64,000 nt of DNA from Rhizobiaceae bacterium (GTDB taxonomy: Bacteria > Pseudomonadota > Alphaproteobacteria > Rhizobiales > Rhizobiaceae): positions 62,001 through 126,000 of the forward strand of contig JAHBYZ010000006.1 of NCBI GenBank assembly GCA_019635695.1. The letters are read 5' to 3'. Numbering within the stretch: position 1 is the stretch's first letter; each line of letters opens with the position of its first letter. Below are positions 9,801 to 17,652 of this stretch, one piece after another. The notes under the pieces were generated by a model. That model saw only the letters and a list, made by a program, of their open reading frames with translations, made no database searches and had not been told where the DNA came from. Made by a program: the position numbers and the translations under genes.

Positions 9801-9989
9801 GTTGGTGTTGACGGTGATGACCGGTCGGTCGACGTCGGGAAGCTCGCGGATCTCGACACCGAAGAAGGCGGCGAGCCCGGCCACCACGATCAGCGTGTTG
9901 AGCACGAATGAAAGCACCGGCCGCCGGATGAACAGCGCCGTCATGCCGGTTGTCGCACCCGCGGTCGCGCCGGATTTCTGTTCCGTCAC
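6849..9989 (-). CDS. RND multidrug efflux pump inner-membrane subunit (HAE1 family)
   Basis: Proton-driven RND transporter, 1046 aa, the full family length. The N-terminal helix (FIRRPVLSFVLN) is followed by the first porter domain with the typical IRELPDVDRP; the TM4 proton-relay motif VLATGLVVDDAIVVLENI is intact, and the second half repeats the layout. The start is GTG with a GAGGA site that lies in the end of the preceding fusion-protein gene (10-nt gap), so the two are co-transcribed. No outer-membrane TolC-like gene is linked. MTALF at residue 16 is an alternative start. Long open frames on the opposite strand are shadows. Confidence 0.93.
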   Translation of the reverse strand: MTEQKSGATAGATTGMTALFIRRPVLSFVLNTLIVVAGLAAFFGVEIRELPDVDRPVITVNTNYTGASAETVDREITAVIEGAVARVSGVKSISSSSSYGRSRISVEFNDGVVLDTAASDMRDAVGRVQNQLPDDVDAPRIVKADANADAVMRLAMTGENMTVQDMTLLIEEQVIDALSSVPGVAEVQVFGDRQKIFLVDVDQNRLAAMGLTIADIRNALATAAFDTPAGSLNSNTQNLIVRASAAVTTPEAFENIIVNGSTRLGDVAKVTLGADIGQSQLRANGKTGIGMGIVRSAQSNTLDISRGIKAAVAELNETLPDGVEIFVTGDEATFIDGAIHEVEIALGLAVSIVLVIIFIFLLDWRATLIPAIAMPVALIGTIAAIYLAGFSLNILTLLAFVLATGLVVDDAIVVLENIVRRRNMGLGPRAAAVLGTQEVFFAVIATTATLVAVFVPLSFLPGQTGGLFREFGFVLASAVLLSAVVALSLCPMLASRMLAGSEHHEHTGVLGRLGGLLSGLYARLLRAALNAPLVVVVMALLLAALAVVLFPTIRSELTPSEDRSSAFIRVSAPQGVSLDYVAQNMREIERLMDPLRESGEVVSTFASIGGFSGANSGFMALTLAPWDQRTRSQAQILADVQSRIRAVPGVQAFAFQPNSLGIRGAGSGLQFAVVGNNYGSLTAAAQAIVRDLETDSRFQQPRLSTDTTQPQLAVVIDRERASDLGIEIAGLAEAMQAMLDGRTIGAVFIDDRSFDVKLVSTTNPVNDPTDLENIFLRARDGRYVPMSTIATLTEQAVAPSLAREQQMRSVAVTSALAPGVALGEAYQYVLDIAPKYLPEGSRIIPLAEAATLGETSSGMATIFGFAIVIILLVLAAQFESFVSAVIIMATVPLGVACAIFALLLTGTSLNVYSQIGLVLLVGIMAKNGILIVEFANQLRDRGLGVRAAIEQASNIRLRPVVMTMICTIVGGLPLVLASGAGAEARIALGWVIVGGLGLSTISTLFLTPVAYLLLGRFVTPKVEEAKRLEREMRAAEQAEAAATPAE

Positions 9990-9999
9990 GGCGCGGTCC

Positions 10000-11199
10000 T
10001 CAGGTTCCGCTCGGAGCGGGCCGGGCGGAAGGCTCCACCTCCGACACGGCCGGTGGCGTGTCGCCAGCGATGGAGACCGGGGCGCCCTCGCGCACGACGT
10101 GGATGCCCTCGGTCACGACCATGAGGCCTTCGGCGATGGGCGCCTCGACCAGCACGCTGTCGGTGTTGCGCTGGATGATGCGCACCGGCACGCGCTTGGC
10201 CAGCCCGCCGTCTACCGTCCAGATGAAGGCGCCATCGGTGCCCCACTGGATGGCCAGCGGGTTGACAGCCGGGTAGCTGTCGCCCGGGAAGCGCATCTCG
10301 ACGCGGAAGGACATGCCGGCGCGCAGCGTGTCGCGGGGATTGGTGATCTCGGCCTGCACGCGCAGCGTGCGGCTGGCGGCGTCGATGCGGTTGTCGATCG
10401 CCTTCACGACGCCGGCATAAACCTCGCCCGGGCGCGCGGCGGAGCTTGCCTCCAGCGCGCTGCCGACGGCGATGGCGCCGGAGAAGCGCTCGGGCACGGA
10501 GAAATCCACAAGGATTCGCGAGCGATCGTCGATGGTCGCGATCTCGGTCTGCGACGTGACGTAGTTGCCGATCGAGACCGGGATGATGCCGACGATGCCG
10601 GCAATCGGCGCGTAGATCGTGCGGCGGCCGAGCGCCAGCTCGGCGTCGCGCTGCGCCAGCTCGGCGTTACGCACGGCTAGCTCCGCCTCGGTCGCCTGCA
10701 CGGCGGAGGCGGTGTTGGTCGTGCGCAGCGCGGCGATGCGCTCCTGCTTGGCGCGCGCGTCGATCAGTGCGATGCCGGCGCGGTCCAGCGCGATTTCCTC
10801 GCCTTCGGAGTCGAGACGCGCGATCGCCTCGCCGGCCTCTACGGTGGCGCCGGACACGACGGTGACTTCGACCAGCCGGCCGGAAGCGAAGGGCGTGACC
10901 ACGACGGAATTGTTGGCGCGGCCGGTGCCGATTGCGCTCAGGCGGTCGTTGATGGTGGCGATGCGGACGGGCTCGGCGAGCACAAGCGGCGCGGCGCGGC
11001 CTTCACGTGCGCCGCCGCCCTGCCGGGGACCGTTGCCCGCCGTCACGCCCTGTGGCGGCGTCTTGGCGGTCGCGACCGGGATCCAGTCGATGCCCCAGCT
11101 GGCCAGCAGCGCCGGGGCGCCGGGAAAGAAGCGCACCCACAGGCCCGCCGCGACCAGCAGGACGACCAGCGAAACCAGCAGCTGCTTCCAAAACGCCAT
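10000..11199 (-). CDS. RND efflux periplasmic adaptor (membrane fusion protein)
   Basis: HlyD/AcrA-type adaptor, 399 aa. One N-terminal anchor helix (residues 7-24) is followed by a Pro/Gly-rich linker, a lipoyl half-motif (VVTPFASGRLVEVTVVSGA), a short helical hairpin, a second lipoyl half (APIAGIVGIIPVSIGNYV) and beta-barrel domains. It connects the RND pump to an outer-membrane channel. It starts at ATG after a GGAG site and precedes the pump gene by 10 nt. The 191-bp upstream gap is AT-rich (TTAATTCATTAA near 11369) and probably holds its promoter. Confidence 0.92.
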   Translation of the reverse strand: MAFWKQLLVSLVVLLVAAGLWVRFFPGAPALLASWGIDWIPVATAKTPPQGVTAGNGPRQGGGAREGRAAPLVLAEPVRIATINDRLSAIGTGRANNSVVVTPFASGRLVEVTVVSGATVEAGEAIARLDSEGEEIALDRAGIALIDARAKQERIAALRTTNTASAVQATEAELAVRNAELAQRDAELALGRRTIYAPIAGIVGIIPVSIGNYVTSQTEIATIDDRSRILVDFSVPERFSGAIAVGSALEASSAARPGEVYAGVVKAIDNRIDAASRTLRVQAEITNPRDTLRAGMSFRVEMRFPGDSYPAVNPLAIQWGTDGAFIWTVDGGLAKRVPVRIIQRNTDSVLVEAPIAEGLMVVTEGIHVVREGAPVSIAGDTPPAVSEVEPSARPAPSGT

Positions 11200-11390
11200 T
11201 CAAGTCTCCGGTGGGAACCAGAGGCATATGCCCCGCCTGCCTCGGCGGACAGCCCGGCCCGGCGCCCGCCCGCGGAACGGCCGCTCGACCGTACCGCAAT
11301 CGCCCGCCTGCCCAAAGGGCATCGCCGGACGGCGAAGTTATGGCAGGGAACATATCGCAGTGCAGCAGTTAATTCATTAAATGTGTGTAA

Positions 11391-12260
11391 TCATTCCCGC
11401 TTCGACCGCTTGCCGGCAGGCTCCGCGCCGTCGAACCTCAATTCTTCCATCTGCCTGATACGGCTGGCACTTTCGCTTTCGAGCAGGCGCGTCGCCTCGC
11501 CGATGAGCACCTCGGCAACAACGAAAAGTGACGCGGAGGAATCCCAGGCCGAGGGCACGGCGGTGCGTCCGGCCACGACATGCCGCGCAAAACGGGCGAT
11601 CGGCGACAGCCACTGGTCGGTGAACAGCACGATGCCGACGCCGCGTTCGTGCGCCTTGCGGGCCAGCGCCAGCAGGCTGTCCTGATAGCGGCGGATGTCG
11701 AAGATCAGCAACACGTCGCCGCGGCCCATGTCGATCAGCCGGTCCCGCCAGTTGCTCTCCTGACCGGCGAGGTGGAACACGTCGGGGCGGATGATCGCGA
11801 GGTGCGCGGCCATGTAGCGCGCGACCGGATCGGTGAAGCGGCCGCCGATCAGGAACACCTTTCCGCGCGGGTTCACCAGGGCGCGGACCAGCGCCGCGCT
11901 CTGGCGCGGGGTGAAATGGCGGAAGGTTTCACGGATGTTGTCTACAGTCGCGGCGAGCGTCGGGGGTTCGTCGGCCGCGGCCGACGGCGCCGGAAGCACA
12001 GTGCGGTTGAGCGGCGACTGCAGCTGCTCGGCGAGTTCCCCGCGCAGCGCCGCCTGGAACTCCGCGTAGTTCTGGAAGCCTAGGCGGGCCACGAAACGCA
12101 GGATCGTCGGCGACGACACGCCTGCCTGCGTGGAGAAATCGGCAACGGTGTTCAGCCCGGCCAGCGGGTAGTTGGCCACCAGCGTCTGCGCGGCGCGGCG
12201 CTCGCCGGCAGGCATGGCGTCAATGCGGTCTGCAATGCGCTCGGCAATGCTGGCGCCCAT
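11391..12260 (-). CDS. MurR/RpiR family transcriptional regulator
   Basis: Regulator of 289 aa with an N-terminal HTH_6 domain (residues about 1-80; the helix-turn-helix includes STQAGVSSPTILRFVARLGF) and a C-terminal SIS sugar-isomerase-fold domain (about 125-255; GKVFLIGGRFTDPVARYMA). RpiR proteins sense phosphosugars or other small ligands. The gene starts at ATG behind GGGAGGAA and is divergent from the N-formylglutamate amidohydrolase/TRAP operon with a 143-bp gap, so control of that operon is the natural guess. The downstream efflux pump, on the same strand but 191 bp away, is probably separate. Confidence 0.88.
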   Translation of the reverse strand: MGASIAERIADRIDAMPAGERRAAQTLVANYPLAGLNTVADFSTQAGVSSPTILRFVARLGFQNYAEFQAALRGELAEQLQSPLNRTVLPAPSAAADEPPTLAATVDNIRETFRHFTPRQSAALVRALVNPRGKVFLIGGRFTDPVARYMAAHLAIIRPDVFHLAGQESNWRDRLIDMGRGDVLLIFDIRRYQDSLLALARKAHERGVGIVLFTDQWLSPIARFARHVVAGRTAVPSAWDSSASLFVVAEVLIGEATRLLESESASRIRQMEELRFDGAEPAGKRSKRE

Positions 12261-12309
12261 CCTGTTCCTCCCGCCGTCCGCAGTTCATGTTGCGCTGCGG
12301 AAAAGCTGT

Positions 12310-12336
12310 TTGACAAACCGCCGTTCTGTGTATGAA
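12310..12336 (+). promoter_or_regulatory. Candidate sigma-70 promoter of the amidohydrolase-TRAP operon
   Basis: TTGACA at 12310-12315 is followed after 15 nt by TATGAA (or after 17 nt by TGAAAT). It lies 68 nt before the ATG of the first operon gene, in the divergent gap with the rpiR-type gene. Assigned by match only. Confidence 0.4.
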
Positions 12337-12403
12337 ATCATCCGAAAGGCCGCAACGGCGTCACGAAAGTATCGTCCGTTACAGGCCCCAGGGGAACAGC
12401 TGA

Positions 12404-13192
12404 ATGGCAGCCGAGCCACGACCCGACGTCGCGCGCTTCGAACCGGTGCGCGTGCATGATGCCGACGCGCCGGGCGGCTTCGTCGTGGTGTGCGAACACG
12501 CCTCCAACCACATGCCGGCCGAGTTCGGCACGCTCGGCCTGCCGGCCGGCGCACTGACGCGCCACATCGCGTGGGATCCCGGTGCGCTCGGCGTGGCGCG
12601 GAGGCTGGCGCAACTCCTGAATTCGCCGCTGGTCGAAAGCCGCGTATCGCGGCTGGTCATCGACTGCAACCGTCCGCTCGACGCGCCCGACCTGATCGCA
12701 GAGATCAGCGAAACGACCGAGATTCCCGGCAATCGGGGGCTGGATTCAGCTGCGCGGGCGCGGCGCGTGGCGCTGTCTCACGCACCTTTCCACGGGGCGC
12801 TGGATGGGCTGATCGAACGGCGGTTGAAAACGGGGCTGGGTTGCGGCCTGGTTACCGTCCATTCCTTCACGCCGGTCTATCGCGGCGTGGCGCGGCCTTG
12901 GAAGATCGGCGTCATCCACGACAGCGACGAGCGGCTTTCGTCGCCGCTAATGGCGGCTCTGTCCGGGCACGCCGATTTGAACGTGGGCGACAACCAGCCC
13001 TATGCGCCGGCCGACCGCGTCTACTACACTGTCGAACGCCACGCCCGAAGCCGGGGACTGCCCTGCGTGATGATCGAGATCAGAAACGACGAGGTGACGA
13101 CGCAAGCGCAGGAGGATCGCTGGGCGGAGCTGCTGGCGCCAATGCTTGAGGAAGCAGCGGCCAAGCTGGAGGGGTCGCGTGTCCATTCCTGA
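12404..13192 (+). CDS. N-formylglutamate amidohydrolase family protein
   Basis: FGase-family (PF05013) hydrolase, 262 aa, with the family N-terminal VVVCEHASNHMPAEF, a conserved SRLVIDCNRP, TVHSFTP and the C-terminal PCVMIEIRNDEV. The characterised member HutG splits N-formyl-L-glutamate to glutamate and formate; many paralogues act on unknown N-acyl or amide substrates. It starts at ATG 2-3 nt after a stop-like TGA and a weak AGGGG site. It leads an operon whose next gene, the TRAP small permease, overlaps its end by 14 nt, so its substrate probably enters through that transporter. The window has a second, only distantly similar FGase at 59.5 kb. Confidence 0.85.
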   Translation: MAAEPRPDVARFEPVRVHDADAPGGFVVVCEHASNHMPAEFGTLGLPAGALTRHIAWDPGALGVARRLAQLLNSPLVESRVSRLVIDCNRPLDAPDLIAEISETTEIPGNRGLDSAARARRVALSHAPFHGALDGLIERRLKTGLGCGLVTVHSFTPVYRGVARPWKIGVIHDSDERLSSPLMAALSGHADLNVGDNQPYAPADRVYYTVERHARSRGLPCVMIEIRNDEVTTQAQEDRWAELLAPMLEEAAAKLEGSRVHS

Positions 13193-13751
13193 AACGATCC
13201 AGCCGGTCGAGCACCCTCAGCCCTTGCCCGATGGGCGCCCGCTGCCGGCGCCTGTCGTTGCCTATGTGCGAGCGGTCGACCGCATAAGCGGAGCCAGCGG
13301 CCTGTTCGCCATGTATCTCGTCTGGGCGATGATCGCGATCCTGACCTATGCCGCGGTGATGAAGGCGTTCTTCCTGCCGTCGATCTGGACTGTGGAAATG
13401 GCCCAGTTCGTCATGGTCGCCTACTTCACGCTGGGCGGCGCGTGGTCGCTGCGCGAGGAGGAGCATGTCCGCATGGACCTGCTCTATTCGGGCCTGAGGG
13501 TGAAGGCCAAGGCGCGCACGGACCTCTTCACCGGGCTTGCGATGATCGCCTTCCTGGTGATGCTGCAGATCGGCGGGATCGCATCGCTGGTCTACTCTTT
13601 CGAGTTCTGGGAGCGGGGCTTCTCGGCCTGGCGGCCGTATATCTGGCCGGTCAAGGTCGCCATCAACATCGGACTGTTCCTGACCCTGCTCCAGGCGATC
13701 GCCATCTGGTTCAAGGATTGGGCGAAGCTGCGCGGGGCGCCCATCGCATGA
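13179..13751 (+). CDS. TRAP transporter small permease (DctQ-like)
   Basis: Small membrane subunit of a TRAP uptake system, 190 aa with four hydrophobic segments and the typical VEMAQFVMVAYFTLGGAWSL region. The start is taken as GTG at 13179, behind GGAGGGG inside the end of the amidohydrolase gene; an in-frame TTG at 13146 has no ribosome site. Its stop overlaps the large-permease start in ATGA. It holds the large permease and contributes to docking of the binding protein. Confidence 0.88.
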   Translation: MSIPETIQPVEHPQPLPDGRPLPAPVVAYVRAVDRISGASGLFAMYLVWAMIAILTYAAVMKAFFLPSIWTVEMAQFVMVAYFTLGGAWSLREEEHVRMDLLYSGLRVKAKARTDLFTGLAMIAFLVMLQIGGIASLVYSFEFWERGFSAWRPYIWPVKVAINIGLFLTLLQAIAIWFKDWAKLRGAPIA

Positions 13752-15073
13752 GTTATGGCGTCATCGCACTGCTGATGTTTTCCGGCATGATGCTTCTGCT
13801 GCTCACCGGGCAGCGCGTCTTCGCGGTCATCGGCTTCGTCGGCGCCATCATGGCGCTGCTGCTGTGGGGCGAGGGCGGCATCGAGATGCCGTTCACCGCC
13901 ATCATCAAGCTGATGAAGTGGTACCCGCTGCTGACGCTGCCGCTGTTCGTCTTCATGGGCTACATGCTGGCGGAAAGCCGTATCGCCGACGACCTTTACA
14001 GGATGTTCCACGTCTGGATGGGGCCGGTGCGCGGCGGCCTCGCCATTGGCACGATTTTCATGATGGTCATCATCTCGGCCATCAATGGCCTTTCGGTCGC
14101 GGGGCTTGCAGTTGGCGCGACCATCGCGCTGCCCGAGTTGCTGCGGCGCGGCTACGACAAGGTGATGACCACCGGCGTCATCATGGCGGGCTCGACGCTC
14201 GGCATCCTCATACCGCCCTCGGTCGTGCTGGTGCTCTACGGCATGATCGCCCGGCAGCCGGTCGGCAATCTTTGGATGGCTGGCGTGTTCCCGGGCTTGC
14301 TGATGGCGACGCTCTTCGTGCTCTACGTCGTGATCCGGTCCTGGCTACAGCCGGACATGGCGCCGGCCCTGTCAAAGGCCGAGCGCGACGAATACAGCCT
14401 TGGCGACAAGCTGAGGCTGCTGCGCGCCGGGCTGATACCGCTCGGCATTTTCCTGACGATGACCGGCCTGTTCCTGGCTGGCATCACAAGCCTCGTGGAG
14501 AGCTCGGCGGTCGGTGTCATCGGCTCCATCGTCGCCGCGTGGCTGCGAGGCACGCTGACGCTGAAGGTCCTGCACGACACGACCAGAAAGACCATGGGCA
14601 TCTCCGCGATGTTCTTCTGGATCATCACCGCGGCGTTGTGCTTTGGCGCAGTGTTCGACGGGTTGGGCGCAGTCAAGTCGATCGAATGGCTGTTCATCGG
14701 CGAATGGGGCCTGCAACCCTGGATGGTTCTGGTGCTGATGCAGGCGACCTTCCTGATCCTCGGCATCTTCCTCGACGACACGGCGATGCTGGTGATCGTG
14801 GCGCCGCTGTTCATCCCGCTCGCCGGCGCGCTGGGCTTCGATCTCGTCTGGTACGGCGTGCTCTACACGATCACCTGCCAGATCGCCTATCTCACGCCGC
14901 CCTTCGGCTACAATCTCTTCCTGATGCGTGCCATGGCGCCGCCGGAAGTGACGCTGACCGACATTTACCGGTCGATCTCGCCCTTCGTCGCCATCATGTT
15001 GCTGACACTGATCATCATCGGCGTGTTCCCGGAGATCGCGACGTGGCTGCCGAACTACGTCTACGGCAAATAG
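13748..15073 (+). CDS. TRAP transporter large permease (DctM-like)
   Basis: Large TRAP permease, 441 aa, with about twelve membrane helices. Family motifs include GSTLGILIPPSVVLVLYG and, near the C-terminus, GIFLDDTAMLVIVAPLFIP. It starts in an ATGA overlap with the small permease; upstream in-frame sequence is shadow. It couples Na+ or H+ gradients to uptake of an organic anion delivered by the binding protein encoded 33 nt downstream. Confidence 0.92.
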   Translation: MSYGVIALLMFSGMMLLLLTGQRVFAVIGFVGAIMALLLWGEGGIEMPFTAIIKLMKWYPLLTLPLFVFMGYMLAESRIADDLYRMFHVWMGPVRGGLAIGTIFMMVIISAINGLSVAGLAVGATIALPELLRRGYDKVMTTGVIMAGSTLGILIPPSVVLVLYGMIARQPVGNLWMAGVFPGLLMATLFVLYVVIRSWLQPDMAPALSKAERDEYSLGDKLRLLRAGLIPLGIFLTMTGLFLAGITSLVESSAVGVIGSIVAAWLRGTLTLKVLHDTTRKTMGISAMFFWIITAALCFGAVFDGLGAVKSIEWLFIGEWGLQPWMVLVLMQATFLILGIFLDDTAMLVIVAPLFIPLAGALGFDLVWYGVLYTITCQIAYLTPPFGYNLFLMRAMAPPEVTLTDIYRSISPFVAIMLLTLIIIGVFPEIATWLPNYVYGK

Positions 15074-15106
15074 CAGTGCAGAAGTCCACAAACAGAGGGT
15101 GAAGAA

Positions 15107-16159
15107 ATGATCATCAAGCCGACACGCAGAAACTTCATCAAGTCCGCCGGCCTCGCTGCCGCCTCGGCCCCGCTCGCGGCGCCCTACGTGATGGCGCAGG
15201 GGGCGCCGATCAAGTGGAGGCTGCAGACCTATGCGGGCGCCGCTCTGGGCCCGCACGTCACCAAGCCGGCGGTGGACATGTTCAACGCAGCCGCCAAGGG
15301 CGAGATGGAGATCGAGCTCTACTACGCCGACCAGCTGGTGCCGACCGGCGAACTGTTCCGCGCCATGCAGGCCGGCACCATCAACGCCGTGCATTCAGAC
15401 GACGATTCGATGGCGGCGCCGGTCGAGATCTCCGTCTTCGGCGGCTATTTCCCGTTCGCCACCAAGCACATCCTCGACGTGCCTGTGCTGTTCAACCAGT
15501 ACGGGCTGGCCGACATCTGGCGCGATGCCTACAAGAAGGCGGGAGGCGTGGTGTGGCTGTCGGCGGCCGGGCAGGATCCCTGCCACTTCAACACCAAGAA
15601 GCCGCTGACGTCGCTGGCCGACCTGCAGGGCCTGCGGCTCTACACCTTCCCGACCGCGGGCCGCTTCCTGGCGCAGTTCGGAGTAATCCCGGTGGTGCTG
15701 CCCTACGAGGATGTGCAGGTGGCGGTGCAGACCGGCGAGCTGGATGGCATGAGCTGGTCGGGCATCACCGAGGACTACACGGTCGGCTGGGCTGACGTGA
15801 CCGACCACTTCACCACCAACAACATCTCGGGCGCGTGGATCGGTTCGTGGTTCGTCAACGAAAAGAGCTGGGCCGACATTCCGGAACACCTGCGGGCGCT
15901 GTGGATGGCGTGCGTCGACGCCGGTCATACCTACCGCAACCAGTGGTACTGGGGCGGCGAAGCCAAGCTGCGCGCAACCGGCGACAAGCTGAAGCTGACC
16001 ACGATCCCGGCCGCTGAATGGGCCGAGGTGGAGAACGCCGCGTTCAAGTTCTGGGACGAGATCGCCGCTGAAGGCGAGGTGAAGGCCAAGGTCGTCGCCA
16101 TCTTCAAGGAATACAACGACATCCTGAAGAAGGCCGGCGGCGTCTACACGCAGGGCTGA
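15107..16159 (+). CDS. TRAP transporter substrate-binding protein (DctP-like, Tat exported)
   Basis: Periplasmic solute receptor, 350 aa. The N-terminus has a twin-arginine signal (TRRNFIKSAG, Arg7-Arg8) and a cleavage site near VMAQG around residue 31, common for this TRAP subclass. The mature protein has the DctP layout with LQGLRLYTFPTAGR in the binding region. The ATG follows GAAGAA. Ligand class is uncertain; amino-acid-derived or keto acids fit the neighbours (amidohydrolase, glutamine-synthetase-like ligase). A perfect 11-bp hairpin follows its stop. Confidence 0.9.
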   Translation: MIIKPTRRNFIKSAGLAAASAPLAAPYVMAQGAPIKWRLQTYAGAALGPHVTKPAVDMFNAAAKGEMEIELYYADQLVPTGELFRAMQAGTINAVHSDDDSMAAPVEISVFGGYFPFATKHILDVPVLFNQYGLADIWRDAYKKAGGVVWLSAAGQDPCHFNTKKPLTSLADLQGLRLYTFPTAGRFLAQFGVIPVVLPYEDVQVAVQTGELDGMSWSGITEDYTVGWADVTDHFTTNNISGAWIGSWFVNEKSWADIPEHLRALWMACVDAGHTYRNQWYWGGEAKLRATGDKLKLTTIPAAEWAEVENAAFKFWDEIAAEGEVKAKVVAIFKEYNDILKKAGGVYTQG

Positions 16160-16170
16160 TTGCACTTTTG

Positions 16171-16196
16171 CGGGGCGGCCGCTCGCGGCCGCCCCG
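16171..16196 (+). terminator. Hairpin after the TRAP binding-protein gene (terminator or mRNA stabiliser)
   Basis: A perfect 11-bp GC stem (first arm 16171-16181, second arm 16186-16196) with a CTCG loop. No T-run follows, so it is more likely a partial terminator or a 3'-end stabiliser between the transporter and the downstream catabolic genes. Confidence 0.6.
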
Positions 16197-16253
16197 CCTG
16201 ACTGACTGACAAAATGACAAGAAGCACAACGGCCCACAGGGCAGGCGGGTGAC

Positions 16254-17624
16254 ATGGCGGGGATGGTTTCGTTCGACCAGCTGAAGAAGGCGGTCGCGGC
16301 GGGCGAGGTCGACACGGTGCTGGCCTGCGCCGTCGACATGCAGGGCCGGCTCATCGGCAAGCGGTTTCTGGCCAGCTTTTTCGTGGACAGCGCCTACGAC
16401 GAGACGCATGGCTGCAACTACCTGCTGGCCAACGACATCGATATGGAGCCGGTGCCCGGCTACAAGGCTGCCAGCTGGTCGCAGGGCTATGGCGACTTCA
16501 TCATGAAGCCGGATCTCGCCACGATCCGCATGGTGCCGTGGCTGGAGAAGACGGCGCTGGTGCTGTGCGACATCCTCGACCATCACACACATGGCGACCT
16601 GCCGCACTCGCCCCGCGCCATCCTCAAGAAGCAGGTGGCGCGGCTGAAGGAGCGCGGCTGGATCGGCTATTTTGCTTCGGAGCTGGAATTCTACCTGTTT
16701 GACGACAGCTACGACGCGGCGCGCGCCAAGCACTGGTCGGGTATTGCCACTGCCTCGCCGCATATTGGCGACTACCTCATCGGCATCACGTCGAAGGAGG
16801 AGGCGTACATGCGCCGCCTGCGCAACGAGATGCAGGGCGCGGGTATCCCGGTCGAGAACTCCAAGGGCGAATGGGGTCCGGGGCAGGAAGAGATCAACGT
16901 GCGCTATGCCGAGGCGCTCGACATGGCCGATCGCCACGTTGTCCTGAAGAACGGCGCGAAGGAGATCGCCGGCCAGATGGGCAAGGCCGTCACCTTCATG
17001 GCCAAATACAATTATTCGCTGGCCGGCAATTCCAGCCACATCCACAATTCGCTGTGGAGCGCCGACGGCAAGAAGCCGCTGTTCTTCGACAAGGGCGCGC
17101 AGTGGACGCTGTCGGAACTCGGCCAGCAATGGTCGGCCGGGCAGCTCAAATACGCCAAGGAATTCACCTGGTTTCTCGCGCCCTACATCAACTCATACAA
17201 GCGCTTCCAGTCGGGCACCTTCGCGCCGACCAAGATCATGTGGAGCGAGGACAACCGCACCGCCGGCTTCCGCCTGTGCGGCGAGGGCACCAAGGGCATC
17301 CGCATGGAGTGCCGCATCGGCGGCGCCGACCTGAACCCCTATCTCGCCTTCGCGGCGCTGATCGCGGCGGGGCTGGCCGGCATCGACGAGAAGCTGACCT
17401 TGCAGAAGCCGTTCGTCGGCGACGCCTACCAGGCGAGCCGGCTGCCGGAGATCCCGAAGACCTTGCGCGATGCGACCGAAACGCTCGCCAGGTCCAAGAT
17501 GCTGAAGGCCGCGTTCGGCGAGGACGTGATCGAGCACTACGTGCATACGGCGCGCTGGGAACAGCTCGAATACGACCGCCGCGTGACGGATTGGGAACTG
17601 CACCGCGGCTTCGAACGGTATTGA
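16254..17624 (+). CDS. Glutamine-synthetase-like gamma-glutamyl ligase
   Basis: GlnA-family ligase, 456 aa, with the beta-grasp N-domain and the catalytic domain. Visible motifs are ASELEFYLF (metal-binding Glu residues), GNSSHIHNSLW and NPYLAFAALIAAGLAGI. Assimilatory glutamine synthetases differ; this sequence and its neighbours (aldehyde dehydrogenase 28 nt downstream, iron alcohol dehydrogenase next) are typical of PuuA-like enzymes that gamma-glutamylate amines before oxidation. The tail lacks the adenylylation-type region of GlnA type I. The amine substrate is not assignable. It starts at ATG; the ribosome site is weak (GGCGGGTG). Confidence 0.85.
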   Translation: MAGMVSFDQLKKAVAAGEVDTVLACAVDMQGRLIGKRFLASFFVDSAYDETHGCNYLLANDIDMEPVPGYKAASWSQGYGDFIMKPDLATIRMVPWLEKTALVLCDILDHHTHGDLPHSPRAILKKQVARLKERGWIGYFASELEFYLFDDSYDAARAKHWSGIATASPHIGDYLIGITSKEEAYMRRLRNEMQGAGIPVENSKGEWGPGQEEINVRYAEALDMADRHVVLKNGAKEIAGQMGKAVTFMAKYNYSLAGNSSHIHNSLWSADGKKPLFFDKGAQWTLSELGQQWSAGQLKYAKEFTWFLAPYINSYKRFQSGTFAPTKIMWSEDNRTAGFRLCGEGTKGIRMECRIGGADLNPYLAFAALIAAGLAGIDEKLTLQKPFVGDAYQASRLPEIPKTLRDATETLARSKMLKAAFGEDVIEHYVHTARWEQLEYDRRVTDWELHRGFERY

Positions 17625-17652
17625 ATTCGAAAGAACAAGAACGAGGAAACGC

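Noticed and set aside
7890..9911. 673-codon + strand frame opposite the RND pump
   Set aside because: Charged, low-complexity translation typical of the antisense frame of a GC-rich gene; the RND protein is complete on the other strand.
11369..11385. TTAATTCATTAAATGTG before the efflux genes as another member of the 17-bp motif
   Set aside because: Only about half of the positions match and the spacing of the halves differs; probably just an AT-rich promoter.
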